Assembly: GCF_000687475.1 (NCBI RefSeq)
Contig: NC_057316.1
Span: 1,488,001 to 1,552,000, forward strand
Length of the DNA stretch: 64,000 nucleotides
DNA from: Ustilaginoidea virens
Taxonomy: Eukaryota > Ascomycota > Sordariomycetes > Hypocreales > Clavicipitaceae
Direction of reading: 5' to 3'
The translations under genes were made by a program, and so were the position numbers. Under the pieces are notes generated by a model. The model had not been told where the DNA came from, made no database searches, and was given only the letters and a program-made list of their open reading frames with translations. Positions 34,827 through 46,026 of the stretch are shown one piece after another. Positions within the stretch are counted from its first letter, which is position 1. Every line of letters begins with the position of its first letter.

Positions 34827-35539
34827 TTACTGTTCCGCGGGGGGAAAGTACATTCTGTTGAATAATTAGTGTTGCAAGGCTAACTGAGGTTATTCCATTG
34901 CTGCTGACTGACTTACGGGAGTGTTTCCGTGTATGCCGCCATGTCTTTTCTCTCAAACGTAACAAAAACCACTCGTTCTAAAGCATCTTCGTTGCTCTCT
35001 AAAAAGTTTCTGACGGTTTTGCAGGCGATCTCCGCGGCCTCTTTGCTCGGATACCCGTAAACACCAGTGCTGATACAACTGAACGCCATTGTTTTGATCC
35101 CGTTTGCGACAGCTACCTGTAAACTCTTCTCGTAACAACTCTTTAATAGCTTTGCGCTTTGCTGAGCATGTTCCTCATCGTAAATAGGACCAACAGTATG
35201 AATAACGTATTTAGCTGGCAATTGATATCCAGCGGTAAGGACTGCATCACCAGTGGGGCATCCCCCAAGGCTGCGGCATTCGGACAACAGCTCTGGCCCA
35301 GCAGCACGATGAATAGCTCCATCTACACCACCTCCACCGCGCAAGGCGGAATTCGCAGCGTTCACGACAGCATCAAGCTCGAATTTTGTGATGTCGCCAC
35401 GAGCGAGGCTGACGCGTGCGTTGATGGAGACGGAGGGAAGAAAGGACCGTGAGGAAGCATAGGCAGTCTCTCTAAGGACCATGTTTTGGTAGAGCTGAGT
35501 GATGGTTGGGATTTCCGAAATTGTCTTGATCAACGCCAT
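34827..35539 (-). CDS. Macro-domain protein, probable ADP-ribosyl hydrolase (MacroD type)
   Basis: Two exons: 35539-34917 and a 28-base last exon at 34854-34827. The intron (GTAAGT, branch ACTAAT, AACAG) is 62 bp. Splicing gives 216 residues ending TLPMYFPPAEQ; reading through the donor would stop after TLP. The macro fold shows GDITKF (48-53), VVNAAN (58-63), the GGGGVDGAI loop (68-76) and ISTGVYGYP (156-164). These residues line the ADP-ribose pocket. Asp73 is in the position of the catalytic Asp of MacroD enzymes, which remove mono-ADP-ribose from acidic side chains or deacetylate O-acetyl-ADP-ribose. No targeting signal is obvious. The enzymatic role is inferred from the family. Confidence 0.88.
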
Positions 35540-36472
35540 CTTGTTATGTAGCAGTTGCGCAGGTCCGTGCCAAATCCACGACAGGGAGGAGCTGTCAGAG
35601 TAGTCCGTATCGAAAGCGCAAAATGAGCAGCTTTTATGCTAGTAGCAAATTGAGAAAAGGTAAGAAATGTACTTTGCAAGTATTTCGAGCCTGGAGAAGA
35701 ACACGGGTTCGCTCCCAAGTCAGTACGAAACTGCAACTATTTTTGTTCTGTTCGTTTTGCGCCAAGGGAATCAGGAACAGTTCGAGGGGGCGATAAGACG
35801 GAGTCAGTATCGTCTGGTCTCAGCAGATATTGGAATGCGCATTTGAAAAAGCAATGTTTCACAAGTTTAGGCGCGGCGATATGAAGCAATCGATGGCCAA
35901 ACTTCCGGCAAGCACGCCGATTGTTTCTCATCGAGAGGTAGTGAGTGCACTGGTGGAGGTGGAGCTGCGGCTGATGTAATGGATGGCTTGTCAGCGGGCC
36001 AGATTATCAGGGAAGGCGGACAGGACCTTTGTCTTCCTCAGAATTGCGACGAGTGCTTCGAACATGTTAACCCCGAATTTACGGATTAATTTAAAAGAAG
36101 TAGCCTGCTTTATAGATATCCCGGTAGCAAAAGTATCCCAAGTTAAAACAAGCGTGCGTCAGATTAGACTTATCGATAAGTCGCTCTGTTAGTAGTAGGC
36201 ACTGGGCAGCATGTGGCATGTAGTCCGTACCTGTTGTTGCCTCAGTCGTTCAACCCCTCCTTCCCCACCATTAAGTACTGTGAGTCACAAGATCTTCGTC
36301 GACGAGCGTTGGCAACGCAGGGTTTTTGATATCCAGAGGAGTTCTACACTATTTTGAGAGCAAAAAAAAAAAAAAAAAAAATTCAAGTCAATCGCATAAT
36401 TGGAAAAGAAATAATTGATAAATTCAGCATTCGGTGTCGAGTTGAATTATTTCGAGCCGACGTCCGTTCACA
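35540..36472. promoter_or_regulatory. Divergent region between the macro-domain gene and GlnRS
   Basis: This contains an AT-rich islet (about 36065-36185) unlike its flanks, and an A20 run at 36362-36381 some 90 bp before the GlnRS start, probably within its 5' leader. No gene is supported. Confidence 0.5.
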
Positions 36473-38512
36473 ATGGCCGACGACGCGACGAAAAACATGG
36501 CCAAGCTTCAGCTTGACGATGTCACTGGAGAGATGGTCTCCAAGGCTGAGCTCAAGAAGCGGCAGCAGAAACGAGCCAAAAAAGCGATGCAAGAGAAAGC
36601 CCGCCTGGAAAAAGCTGCTGCAGGTCCGGTTCAAAACCCTGCGGCTCCAGCTTTGAAGCAAGAGGACGTACCGATTGATCCAGAAGCCATGTTCAAGCAG
36701 GGTTTTCTCCATGATGTTTACCAGGAACGGCCCGTAAAGAACGTAGTGACTCGTTTCCCACCAGAGCCTAACGGCTACCTTCACATTGGCCACGCCAAGG
36801 CCATTGCCGTCAACTTTGGATTTGCAAAATACCATGGCGGCGTGTGCTACCTGCGATTTGACGATACAAACCCCGAGAAAGAGGAAGAGAAATATTTCAC
36901 GGCGATTCAGGACGTCATATCTTGGCTCGGATTTAAGCCGTTCAAGGTCACTTATTCAAGCGACAATTTCGAAAAGCTCTACCAGCTAGCAGAGAAGCTT
37001 ATTTCTCAAGGCAAAGCCTATGTTTGCGCTTGCAATGGTACGTCATCATAGATGAGAATCCGACTGTGCTGGACGGAACGGCGCTCTATTAACGTCTTAT
37101 TTTCCTGGGGTGATAGACACAGAGATAAAGCTTCAGCGCGGGGGGGAAAAGGGAGCCAATCCCCGGTACCGGTGCGAGCATGCGGACCAGACCGTCGACG
37201 ACAACATGACCAAGTTCCGTGACATGCGCGACGGAAAGTACAAGCCAAAAGAAGTTTTCCTGCGCATGAAACAGGACATTGCAGACGGGAATCCTCAAAT
37301 GTGGGATCTGGCTGCCTACCGCATCAAGACCGACACTCCGCATCATCGAACTGGATGGGACTGGAAAATCTATCCAACATACGACTTCACACACTGTCTG
37401 TGTGACAGCTTTGAGGGTATCACACATTCATTGTGCACCACAGAGTTCATCCTGAGCCGCGTGTCGTATGAGTGGCTCAACAAGTCCTTGGAGGTCTACG
37501 AACCCATGCAGAGGGAATACGGTCGCCTCAACTTGACTGGCACCGTCCTGTCCAAGAGGAAGATCCTTAAGCTTGTAGAAGAAAAGATTGTAAGGGACTG
37601 GGACGACCCAAGGCTTTACACGCTCATTGGTATTCGCCGGCGCGGAGTTCCACCTGGTGCCATTCTGGAGTTTGTCAACGAGCTTGGCGTCACCACCAAT
37701 ATAACGACAATCATGACTCACAAGTTTGAACAGAGCGTTCGGAAATATCTCGAAAAAACTGTCCCAAGGCTGATGATGGTCCTTGATCCGGTGCGTTTGG
37801 TCATTGAGGATGCCGAGGCTTTGGATGTGGAGCTGCCCTTCTCTCCCAAGGATCCTAAGATGGGAACCCACACTATACGGTTCACGCCGACTATATATAT
37901 TGACAGGTCGGACTTTAGAGAGGTGGACAGCAAGGACTATTTCCGCCTGGCCCCTGGCAAGACTGTGGGATTGCTCAACGCACCTTACCCTGTCAAAGCC
38001 ACATCATTCACCCGGGATGAAGCGACCGGCAAAGTAACTGAAATCCGAGGCGTCTTTGATAAGGAAACCAAGAAGGCCAAAACGTACATTCAATGGGTTG
38101 GTGCAGAGGGGTCGCGGAAGGTAGAGGCTCGCATCCACAACGCTTTGTTCAAGTCGGAGAAGCCAGACGACGTGGAAGGCGGCTTTCTAAACGATCTGAA
38201 CCCCGACAGCGAAGTTATCTACCCAGAAGCTCTGATTGAATCAGGGTTCGACGAAGTCAAGCGTCGAGCACCTTGGCCAGAGGCTGCTGGTGAGAGCGAG
38301 CTCGGAAAAGGTGGCCCAGAAAGTGTTCGATTCCAGGCCATGCGTGTTGCATATTTTGTGAGTTACTGCTTGGGGATTTTGCGAAGGCAAACACCTGGTC
38401 CGACGAGGCTAACCGAATCCGTGAACAGGCAATGGATTCTGATAGTACCGACGAGAAGATTGTTCTGAACAGAATTGTGAGCTTGAAGGAGGATGCTGGC
38501 AAGAAGGCCTAG
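36473..38512 (+). CDS. GLN4: Glutaminyl-tRNA synthetase (cytosolic)
   Basis: Three exons: 36473-37037, 37117-38357 and 38429-38512. All junctions keep frame, and the product is about 629 residues. A lysine-rich N-terminal extension (residues ~20-55) precedes the class I catalytic core. The HIGH motif is at 104-107 within [15 protein letters not shown], followed by [10 protein letters not shown]. The KMSKS-equivalent is VLSKRK (332-337). The C-terminal beta-barrel anticodon-binding domains follow, and the last 27 residues lie in exon 3. The enzyme charges tRNA-Gln with glutamine using ATP. GlnRS arose from eukaryotic GluRS; the DTNP block and the overall length favour GlnRS. The short N-terminal basic appendix replaces the longer yeast Gln4 domain. 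Confidence 0.92.
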
Positions 38513-39615
38513 GGGTTGGAAGAAGGGGAAAAGTTGGGCCTGCTCTGATGGACTTGACATATTACAATGAGGCTGGATAGTTGCGAGGTTGGTCAGGCTG
38601 CGTGGAGGGGGGGTGTTCCGGTCATGGACGAATGAAGACAGTGCAGCTGTCGCGGGCATAAAGCGGTATACAAGGACTGACGATGGGTCATGCTTTCTAC
38701 GTCGCTGGAACCCATGAAACATGCGTGATCGTTGGCTGATGACTTTGAAACGACGAACCCGGCTGGCGAGGCTTTCCCGATCTTCAACTCTGCCCGAACG
38801 GCGACAGTAACTTCTGGTCCGCTGTGGTGTTGGTGATCAAGGTAGTATATTCGGCAGTAGCACCTGTTATAATTACCCGATTTTTGATTCGGCAGCAAGC
38901 CACTTGTTGTCGCCGCAGAAATAGGCACAGCGGCACAGCCGACCACGGCGCCACAAGGTCGACCGACGGGGCTTCCACACGGGCCTTGACGTCGACTTGA
39001 CCGCCTTTGCAATCTTTCCCATTCAGGGCTTAGTGTCTTCCGATAAGCCCCCGATAAGCCCCGATAAGCCCAGCTTTTAGCTCGGACGGAGGGACCAGAT
39101 GTGAAATTTTTTTGCCCGCCTAGGGATGCAGGCTGCAGCACCCCTCCCCCCCAATCATCAATGAAAAAGGGCAAGTGGGAAAAAAAAAAAATAAGCTGTG
39201 GAGGCCAGGGGACACATAAATCTTGTCCACCCGCTTGCACATGCCCAGTGGTTCTCCTCCCTCCACCTCTTCATCCTCCTCACTCTCTCCTCCCCATCAT
39301 TTTTTCTGGTCGTCATCCTCCACGGCGCACCTAGGACTAGCCATCTAGACAGTCCTTTATATTTCTTGTTCTCTGGACCCTCCTCCTGTGAACACCCTCC
39401 TCTTGAGCGACAGACGGCAGAAAAGCCGCGATAGAGCAGAGTCGACCCTCCATCGTCTCTGCGGGCTTTTCTTCGATAGAAAACCGACATCAGTGTCTGA
39501 ATATATCTCGATAGACGTTGGATCGTTTATTGTTGTTTGCCACTTATACCAACACGCCGCCTTATAGACTTTGACTTTCCTGCATCGAATCGTGTACCCC
39601 CCCTTATTCAACATC
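38513..39615. promoter_or_regulatory. 3' flank of GlnRS and promoter of elongation factor 3
   Basis: Three near-tandem CCGATAAGCC units lie at 39040-39070. Pyrimidine-rich tracts occur at 39250-39310, with a TTTATATTT element near 39356 and a C-run just before the EF-3 start. The pyrimidine tracts are typical of highly expressed fungal genes. Confidence 0.5.
39040..39070 (+). promoter_or_regulatory. Triple GATA-factor-type sites upstream of EF-3
   Basis: GATAAG occurs at 39042, 39053 and 39063, spaced 11 and 10 bp, so all three lie on one face of the helix. Each fits the HGATAR consensus bound by fungal GATA factors. Function is inferred from sequence only. Confidence 0.45.
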
Positions 39616-42600
39616 ATGCCTTCCGAGAACGCTCAGTCCGTCAAGATTCTTGACGAGCTCTTCCAGAAGCTCACCGTTTCCAAGGAGGCGGCTGATATCA
39701 AAGACTCTGCAAATCAACTGGCCAGCTTCATCAACGGCCGCATTGAGGATCAGGATGTTCCAAACAAGTGAGTTTACTCGTTGCATCTGCTCACTGCTTG
39801 GCTTGAGATACCCCGCCACCTTAGCGCTACCGATTATAATATTTTTCTTTCCCTGTTTCCCTTTTTCTTTTTTTTTCTTATACCCCCCCCCACACCCCCT
39901 TTCTTTCTGTGCACCACTGGTACCCCGCCAACGTCGGCAACTCCACCCCTCTGCACCAAAGCCGGCTGTTCATTGCAACCTAGGCTAGACCAACCGCGGG
40001 CGAGGAGCAGTTTCCCGTTCAATAGCTTTTGTCAATTGGCTACGTTCTCTCACCGACGCATCTGGATACTAACACCTGCCCCCAGGACCATCGACAGTCT
40101 GAAGAAGAGCCTTGGCAACAAGAAGGATGCTGTGGCTCGTGAGCAGGCTTGCGTTGCCATTCAGGCCATAGCTGCCCACTCTGAGGTTGCTGCCAACGTC
40201 GAGCCTTACTTGGTTGTTCTCCTCCCCAGTGTTCTGGCTGCCGTTGGTGACAAGATTACCGCTGTTAAAAACGCTGCAACTGCCGCAGTTGTCGCCATTG
40301 CTGGCGCCATTAACGGAAATGCGTGCAAGGCCGCCCTCCCCTCCATCATGGAGTCCATCCGCACCGCGCAGAAGTGGCCCGAGAAGATGGCTGCCTTGGA
40401 CTTCATCGATGTCCTCATCAAGACTGCCCCTGCCCAGCTTGCTTTCCGTGTTCCTGATTTGATCCCCGTCGTCTCCGAGGCTATGTGGGATACCAAGAAG
40501 GAGGTCAAGGATCGCGCCTACAAGACTATGGAGCAGATCTGCCAGCTTATTGTGAACAAGGATATCGAGCGCTTTATCCCCGAGCTCATCAAGTGCATTG
40601 CCAAACCCGAGAATGTTCCCGAAACCGTTCACTTGCTCGGCGCCACTACCTTCGTCACCGAGGTCCAGGAGCCTACTCTGGCTCTCATGGTTCCTCTTCT
40701 CGACCGTGGTTTGGCTGAGCGCGAGACTGCCATCAAGCGAAAGTCGGCCGTCATTGTTGACAACATGTGCAAGCTTGTCGACGACCCCAACATTGTCGCT
40801 CCTTTCTTGCCCAAGATGATGCCTGGTCTCCAAAAGAATTATGACAACTTGGCCGACCCTGAAGCGCGTGAGAAGACGAAGCAGGCTCTGGACACCATTA
40901 CCCGCGTCGGTCACGTTGTCGACGGCAAGATTCCCGAAGTCCGCAACGATGGCGACTTGAACATTGTTCTCGGCAAGCTCAAAGAAATCCTGGCCCCCAA
41001 GTATGCCACTTACCTCGACAAGATGGGCCCTGTTGCCGAGTACATTGCTGCCATGGCTGGCCAGCTCATTGACGAGAAGGAGTCGGAGAACGCCGTCTGG
41101 GTGGACAATCTGAAGGCTTACATCGCCGTCATCACTGGCATCGACAATGCCGAGGCTACTGTCGACGCTCTGCGCAAGCGCGCTTCCCCTGGCGCCGCTG
41201 AAGAGGAGGCTACGGAGCCCGACGAGGAGGAGGGCGAGGACCTCTGCAACTGCACCTTCTCTCTCGCCTACGGCGCCAAGATTCTGCTCAATCAAACCCA
41301 CCTCCGCCTGAAGCGCGGACAACGCTACGGTCTTTGCGGCCCCAACGGCTCTGGAAAATCCACCCTCATGCGCGCCATCAACAACGAGCAAGTCGAGGGC
41401 TTCCCCAAGCAGAGCGAAGTGAAGACTGTCTTCGTCGAGCACGATCTTGACTCTGCCGATACTGAGATGACCACCATTGACTGGACCATGAAGAAGCTGG
41501 AGGAGGCTGGCGTCAAGACGACCCAGGCCGATGTCGAGAAGCAGCTAGTCGAGTTCGGCTTCACCCCCATGATGATTTCTGGCGAGATTAGCGCCCTTTC
41601 TGGTGGTTGGAAGATGAAGTTGGCATTGTGCCGCGCGGTCTTTGAGACTCCCGACATCCTGTTGCTCGATGAGCCCACCAACCACTTGGACGTCAAGAAT
41701 GTCAAATGGCTCGAGGAGTACCTTGTCAACTCTCCTTGCACGTCCATCATTGTCTCGCACGACTCTGGCTTCCTCGACAATGTCTGCCAGCACATTGTCC
41801 ACTACGAGCGTTTCAAGCTCAAGCGCTACAGGGGCAACCTGGCCGAGTTTGTCAAGCGTGTTCCCTCTGCCAAGTCGTACTACGAGCTCGGCGCCTCGGA
41901 GATGGAGTTCACATTCCCCGAGCCCGGCTTTCTCGAAGGTGTCAAGACCAAGGCCAAGGCAATCTTGCGTGCCACCAAGATGTCCTTCCAGTACCCCGGT
42001 ACCTCGAAGCCTCAGATTTCGGACATTACTTTCCAGTGCTCCCTGGGCTCTCGTATCGCCGTCATTGGTCCCAACGGTGCCGGCAAATCTACTCTGATCA
42101 ACGTCTTGACCGGTGAGCTCATCCCGACGCAGGGTGAGATTTACCAGCACGAGAACATCCGTATCGCCTACATCAAGCAGCACGCCTTCGCCCACATCGA
42201 TAACCACCTGGACAAGACCCCCTCCGAGTATATTCAATGGCGATTCCAGACTGGCGAAGATCGCGAAACGATGGATCGCGCCAACAAGGTCATCACGGAA
42301 GACGACGAGAAGGCCATGGACAAGGTGTTTAAGATTGAGGGCACTCAGCGCCGCATCATTGGCATCAACTCGCGCAGAAAGTTCAAGAACAGCTACGAGT
42401 ACGAGTGCTCGTGCGCCATTGGCGAGAACGTCGGCATGAAGAATGAGCGCTGGACCCCCATGATGTCGGCAGACAACGTGTGGCTGCCGCGTAACGAGCT
42501 CTTGGCTTCTCACCAGAAGATGGTTGCTGAGGTTGACATGAAGGAGGCGCTTGCCTCTGGCCAGTTCCGACCGCTCGTCCGAAAGGAGATTGAGGCTCAC

Positions 42601-43190
42601 TGTGCCAACTTTGGCCTCGACGCCGAACTCGTCTCCCACTCGCGTATGCGTGGTCTCTCTGGCGGTCAGCGTGTCAAGACTGTGCTGGCTGCTTGCTCGT
42701 GGCAACGACCTCACCTGATTGTGCTCGACGAGCCTACCAACTATCTTGACCGAGACTCTCTTGGCGCCTTGTCCAAGGCTTTGAAGAAGTTTGAGGGTGG
42801 TGTCATCATCATTACGCACTCTGCCGAGTTCACCAAGGACTTGACCGAGGAAGTCTGGGCCGTCATGGATGGCAAGATGACTCCTTCTGGTCACAACTGG
42901 GTGTCCGGTCAGGGTTCCGGACCTCGTCTCAAGGCCGACGACGATGACGAGGAAGAAAAGTTTGATGCGATGGGCAACAAGATTGTTAGCACCAAGAAGA
43001 AGGCCAAGTTGACGTCTTCTGAGCTGCGAAAGAAGAAGAAGGGTAAGTGAATAAATCCGGCTCGCATGTGCCCGAGTCCTTGAACGACGTTTTTTATTTT
43101 CCCCCCAGAGCTAACCGATGTGTGTTTTTCGCAGAGCGTATGGCCCGCCGCAAGCGTGGTGAAGAGGTGTTCAGCGACGAGGATGATTGA
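39616..43190 (+). CDS. TEF3: Translation elongation factor 3 (EF-3), ABC-F ATPase
   Basis: Three exons: 39616-39767, 40086-43042 and 43135-43190. The product is about 1054 residues. The first intron is long (318 bp), in a highly expressed gene. The N-terminal HEAT-repeat domain covers roughly residues 10-320, then a four-helix bundle. ABC domain 1 has Walker [10 protein letters not shown] (469-477) and signature LSGGW (555-559). ABC domain 2 has Walker [10 protein letters not shown] (712-720) and LSGGQ (908-912), with the chromodomain-like insertion between its Walker A and signature. The C-terminus is lysine-rich ([15 protein letters not shown]) and acidic at the end. EF-3 is required with eEF1A for release of E-site tRNA at each elongation cycle. 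Family, length and motifs all agree. Confidence 0.98.
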
Positions 43191-44189
43191 TCTTTGAGCG
43201 AGTCCATGCCCCCAAGGCATGCCCTCTTTTCTCTTGCTTTCTTTTCTTTTTTCTCTTTTTTCTATCTCTGGTCTTGTCTCTTTTTTGCCTTGCCTTTATG
43301 ACGACGTTTTCCCATAGTCTAATCTTTCCTTTGTACTGTAACGTGAGGGTAAAAGTTCTGGAATACCGCGATGCGTTCTGGGATATGATTGCATGCTGCA
43401 TGCTCGGGCCGCTGATGTAAAAGGCCTGTTTTGAATGGGAGATGCCGTGGCCGCGGGCGCTTCGGAGCAAGTGATGGAGGGATTGGAGGACCCCGACACG
43501 CTGGTTCCGGACGACGGGACGGGGCTGCAAAGTGATGGGACGGTAGGAGTTCAAGCCCACATAGACTTTTCTTTTTTTTCCCCAATGCTTGTCGAAGCCG
43601 TCGTAATATGTGATGTTGAACTCGTCGTGAACGGATGCACCGGCCCGCGGCCTGCCCATGCGTATGTATATACATGTCCGGGAGCCCCTCGTCCCCCGTG
43701 CCACGTTGACCCCGGCGGGTAGAGCCTCGCCACAAGGTGGACCGAGGTCCAACCGCATGGTGGTGAGCCAGACGGAGAGAATCATTTTAACAGTTTGGCC
43801 CTATGGTGGTGAGTTCTCGGACAGATGATGGATGTATCCGGCAGTTTGACCATGTAGTGGTGGGTTCCTGTGCAGAGATAATAATCCTGTCTCGACAGTT
43901 TAACCATATGGTGCTGGTTTCATAAGAGTAATAATCATGTTTAGACAAGTGCTGATTCGTGACAGAGATGATATGTCTAACAGTCCGACTATATAGGTCT
44001 AAGATCTTTCGTTTGGACAGGAATTTGATGATCATGTTACTCCAGTTAGGACTACACGGTGCAGTTCCCCAACAGAGACGACGTGTCCTACAGTTCACCC
44101 ACGTGTGCTGATTTTCCAACACAAAACGACATGGCCGAATCTTGACCGCATCATGCCGCCCCGCCCACGCATGCAAAGTCGCCGCATCG
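43191..44189. other. Intergenic region between convergent EF-3 and permease genes
   Basis: The first ~550 bp look like the EF-3 3' flank (T-rich at 43225-43300). From about 43740 rightward lies a degenerate tandem repeat, listed separately, which reaches the permease stop codon. Confidence 0.55.
43744..44145 (-). repeat. Degenerate ~51-bp tandem repeat, about eight units
   Basis: Unit starts (plus strand, CAGTTTGACC-like) fall at 43791, 43842, 43896, 43946, 43981, 44043 and 44091, with a diverged unit at each end. Unit lengths are 51, 54, 50, 35, 62, 48 and about 51 bases. Recurring blocks are CAGTTTGRCC, ATGGTGGTG and CAGAGATRATRAT. On the minus strand a frame at 44197-43787 stays open for 136 codons across the array. 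It repeats a ~17-residue pattern with Trp and Asn-Cys-Arg (for example TTTWSNCRI, STIWLNCRD, QHTWVNCRT). Its ATG overlaps the permease stop codon region. It could be a minisatellite or a decayed coding repeat. Confidence 0.7.
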
Positions 44190-46026
44190 TCACTCATCAG
44201 CCCCGTTCGCCTTGGCCCTCCTGTTCATGCCCACCAAGCGACCCATCTCGGTCCAGAACCCAACCGGCGGACCCCTCAAGTCAGCCTCGTACCTGTCGAT
44301 GAGCGGCCGCTCCCACACCAGATCGGCGTCGCGCGGCTTGACCGTGCGGGTCCGCTTGGCAACCTTCCAGCCAAAGAACAGCACCGGGGCCAGGATCTGC
44401 ATCGAGTAGTTTCGGAAGAAGCTCTCCACGCTCCAGGGCGTAAAGGCCGTGTACCCGTAAAAGACGACAACCAGGCCGTGGACAAGGAGGGCGACGTAGG
44501 AGCCGTACGGCTGGAACCGTCCGCAGTAGGGCAGCGTCGCGCGGTCGACCTTTTGGGCCTCGCACGCGCGGTAGAAGTAGAGGAAGGTGACGTTCATGAC
44601 CAGGTAGTCGATGATGCCGCCCGCCGTGATGAGGTCGACAAGCCATCCGACAACCTTCCTGGAGCCGTTGCCGACCTGGAGGAAGGACAGCAGCGGGAAG
44701 AACATGACGACGCAGAAGCAGTAGATGGGCACGCCGTTGCTCCACGTCTTGCGCAGGAACCTGGGGGCGCGGCCCTCGAGCGCGAGGCCGTAGAGGGATC
44801 GCGTCGCGCAGTAGGTGTACGTGTTGCCGGCCGAGAAGATGGACGTCAGCATGAGGGCGTTGACAATGTGAGGCAGCACGTCGATGCCGAGCATTCGCAT
44901 GGACATGACGTAAGGTGAAGCGGCGGCGGTTTGCGTGTTGCCCGTCTTGCCCGCCAGGATGTCCACCAGGTCGGGGTAGTTGTAGGGCACGACGATGCCG
45001 ACGCACAGGGCGCTTCCGGCAAAGAAGAGGCCGAAGCGCCAGTAGATGGTCTTGAAGGCGGTCTTGATGTAGGCGCGCGGGCGTTTTGCTTCGGCCGCGA
45101 CCATGGAGACATACTCGGGCCCGACGACGGCAAAAGCCGCGCTCCAGAGAGCCCCCAGGAAACCCTGGAAGCGGCCCAAGTCGCCCGTGCTGCCGTTGTA
45201 CTCGGCAAAGGCGCCTGGCTCCCTCCAGTATCGAAATCCATACGCGTCGTGCTTGGGGTTGCCGCCGAGCATTGTGATGAAGGTGTAGAAGAAGAGCATG
45301 AAGAGGAGGATGACCTTGCCTCCTGAGAGCCAGAATTCGGCCTCGCCGTATGCTCGGACGGCGAGGACATTGATCAGACTGCATTTCCGCGAGAAGGGGA
45401 TGGCTTAGTATTTACAACCGTCACGGCCGGGCCCCAGGGGGGAAAAAAGGAAGAGAGAGAGAGAGAGAGAGAGAGGAGGGGAAAGAACATGGGACAGCCT
45501 CAGAAACTTGCAGGCAGAGTAGACAATCTTACGCGTAGCAAAGGATGACTGCAGCACAAATGGCAGCTGTAGGGCCGGGCTCGGTAATCTTTTCATTCCA
45601 AAACGAGAGCACGAGGTTCACGGCCGTGATTTCAAAGGGAATCAACAGGGCTTCGTAGAGGAAAAAATTCCAGCCAGCCATGAAGCCCAAAGCGTCATCA
45701 ACCCAATGGCCGGCCAAGCGGATGAAACCACCGGAAACAGGCATTAAACACGTCATCTCGGCAACGGAATTGTTGACGCAAGCTACGACGAGCGAGTAGA
45801 GGCTAAAGGCAAGCAGCAAGCTGGCGGGACCACCCTTTGCCAGGCCGGTGCCGATGCTGACGAAGAGCGCAGTGCCGATGGAGCCGCCAATGGCCACGAG
45901 CTGGATTTGGCGGTTGTCGAGCTTGCGGTGCAAGCCGTCTGGATTGCCGTCGACAACGAGCTCGCCAACCTTGGGAGACGGCGGGCGACGGACTTGGGCA
46001 CCCTTTTCCTCATCACGGGCCGCCAT
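44190..46026 (-). CDS. Amino acid permease (APC superfamily, YAT family)
   Basis: Exons 46026-45533 and 45378-44190. The intron (154 bp) starts GTAAGA, ends TGCAG and contains a (CT)n tract on the sense strand. The product is about 560 residues. The cytosolic N-terminus is short, and the first membrane segment carries the YAT signature IGGSIGTALFVSIGTGLAKGGPASLL. It is followed by EMTCLMPVSGGFIRLAGHWVD. About twelve hydrophobic segments can be counted. GPEYVSMVAAEAKRPR is the conserved loop after TM6. Such plasma-membrane proton symporters import amino acids; the substrate cannot be told from sequence, though it is closest in feel to general or neutral amino acid permeases. The tail is basic and short. 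Confidence 0.9.
45451..45476 (+). repeat. (AG)n microsatellite inside the permease intron
   Basis: A run of alternating A and G; in the transcript it is a (CU)n pyrimidine tract, about 60-85 bases after the donor. Confidence 0.9.

Noticed and set aside
40069..41442. 457-codon open frame antisense to EF-3
   Set aside because: It mirrors the EF-3 codon pattern (C/G third positions remove antisense stops), has a Leu/Gly/Asp-skewed composition and no motif. EF-3 itself is certain.
41545..42894. 449-codon open frame antisense to EF-3
   Set aside because: Same codon-bias shadow as the other antisense frame; no recognisable domain.
44281..45384. 367-codon frame on the same strand as the permease, shifted frame
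   Set aside because: Arg/His/Pro-rich composition typical of an out-of-frame reading of GC-rich coding DNA; the permease frame has all family motifs.
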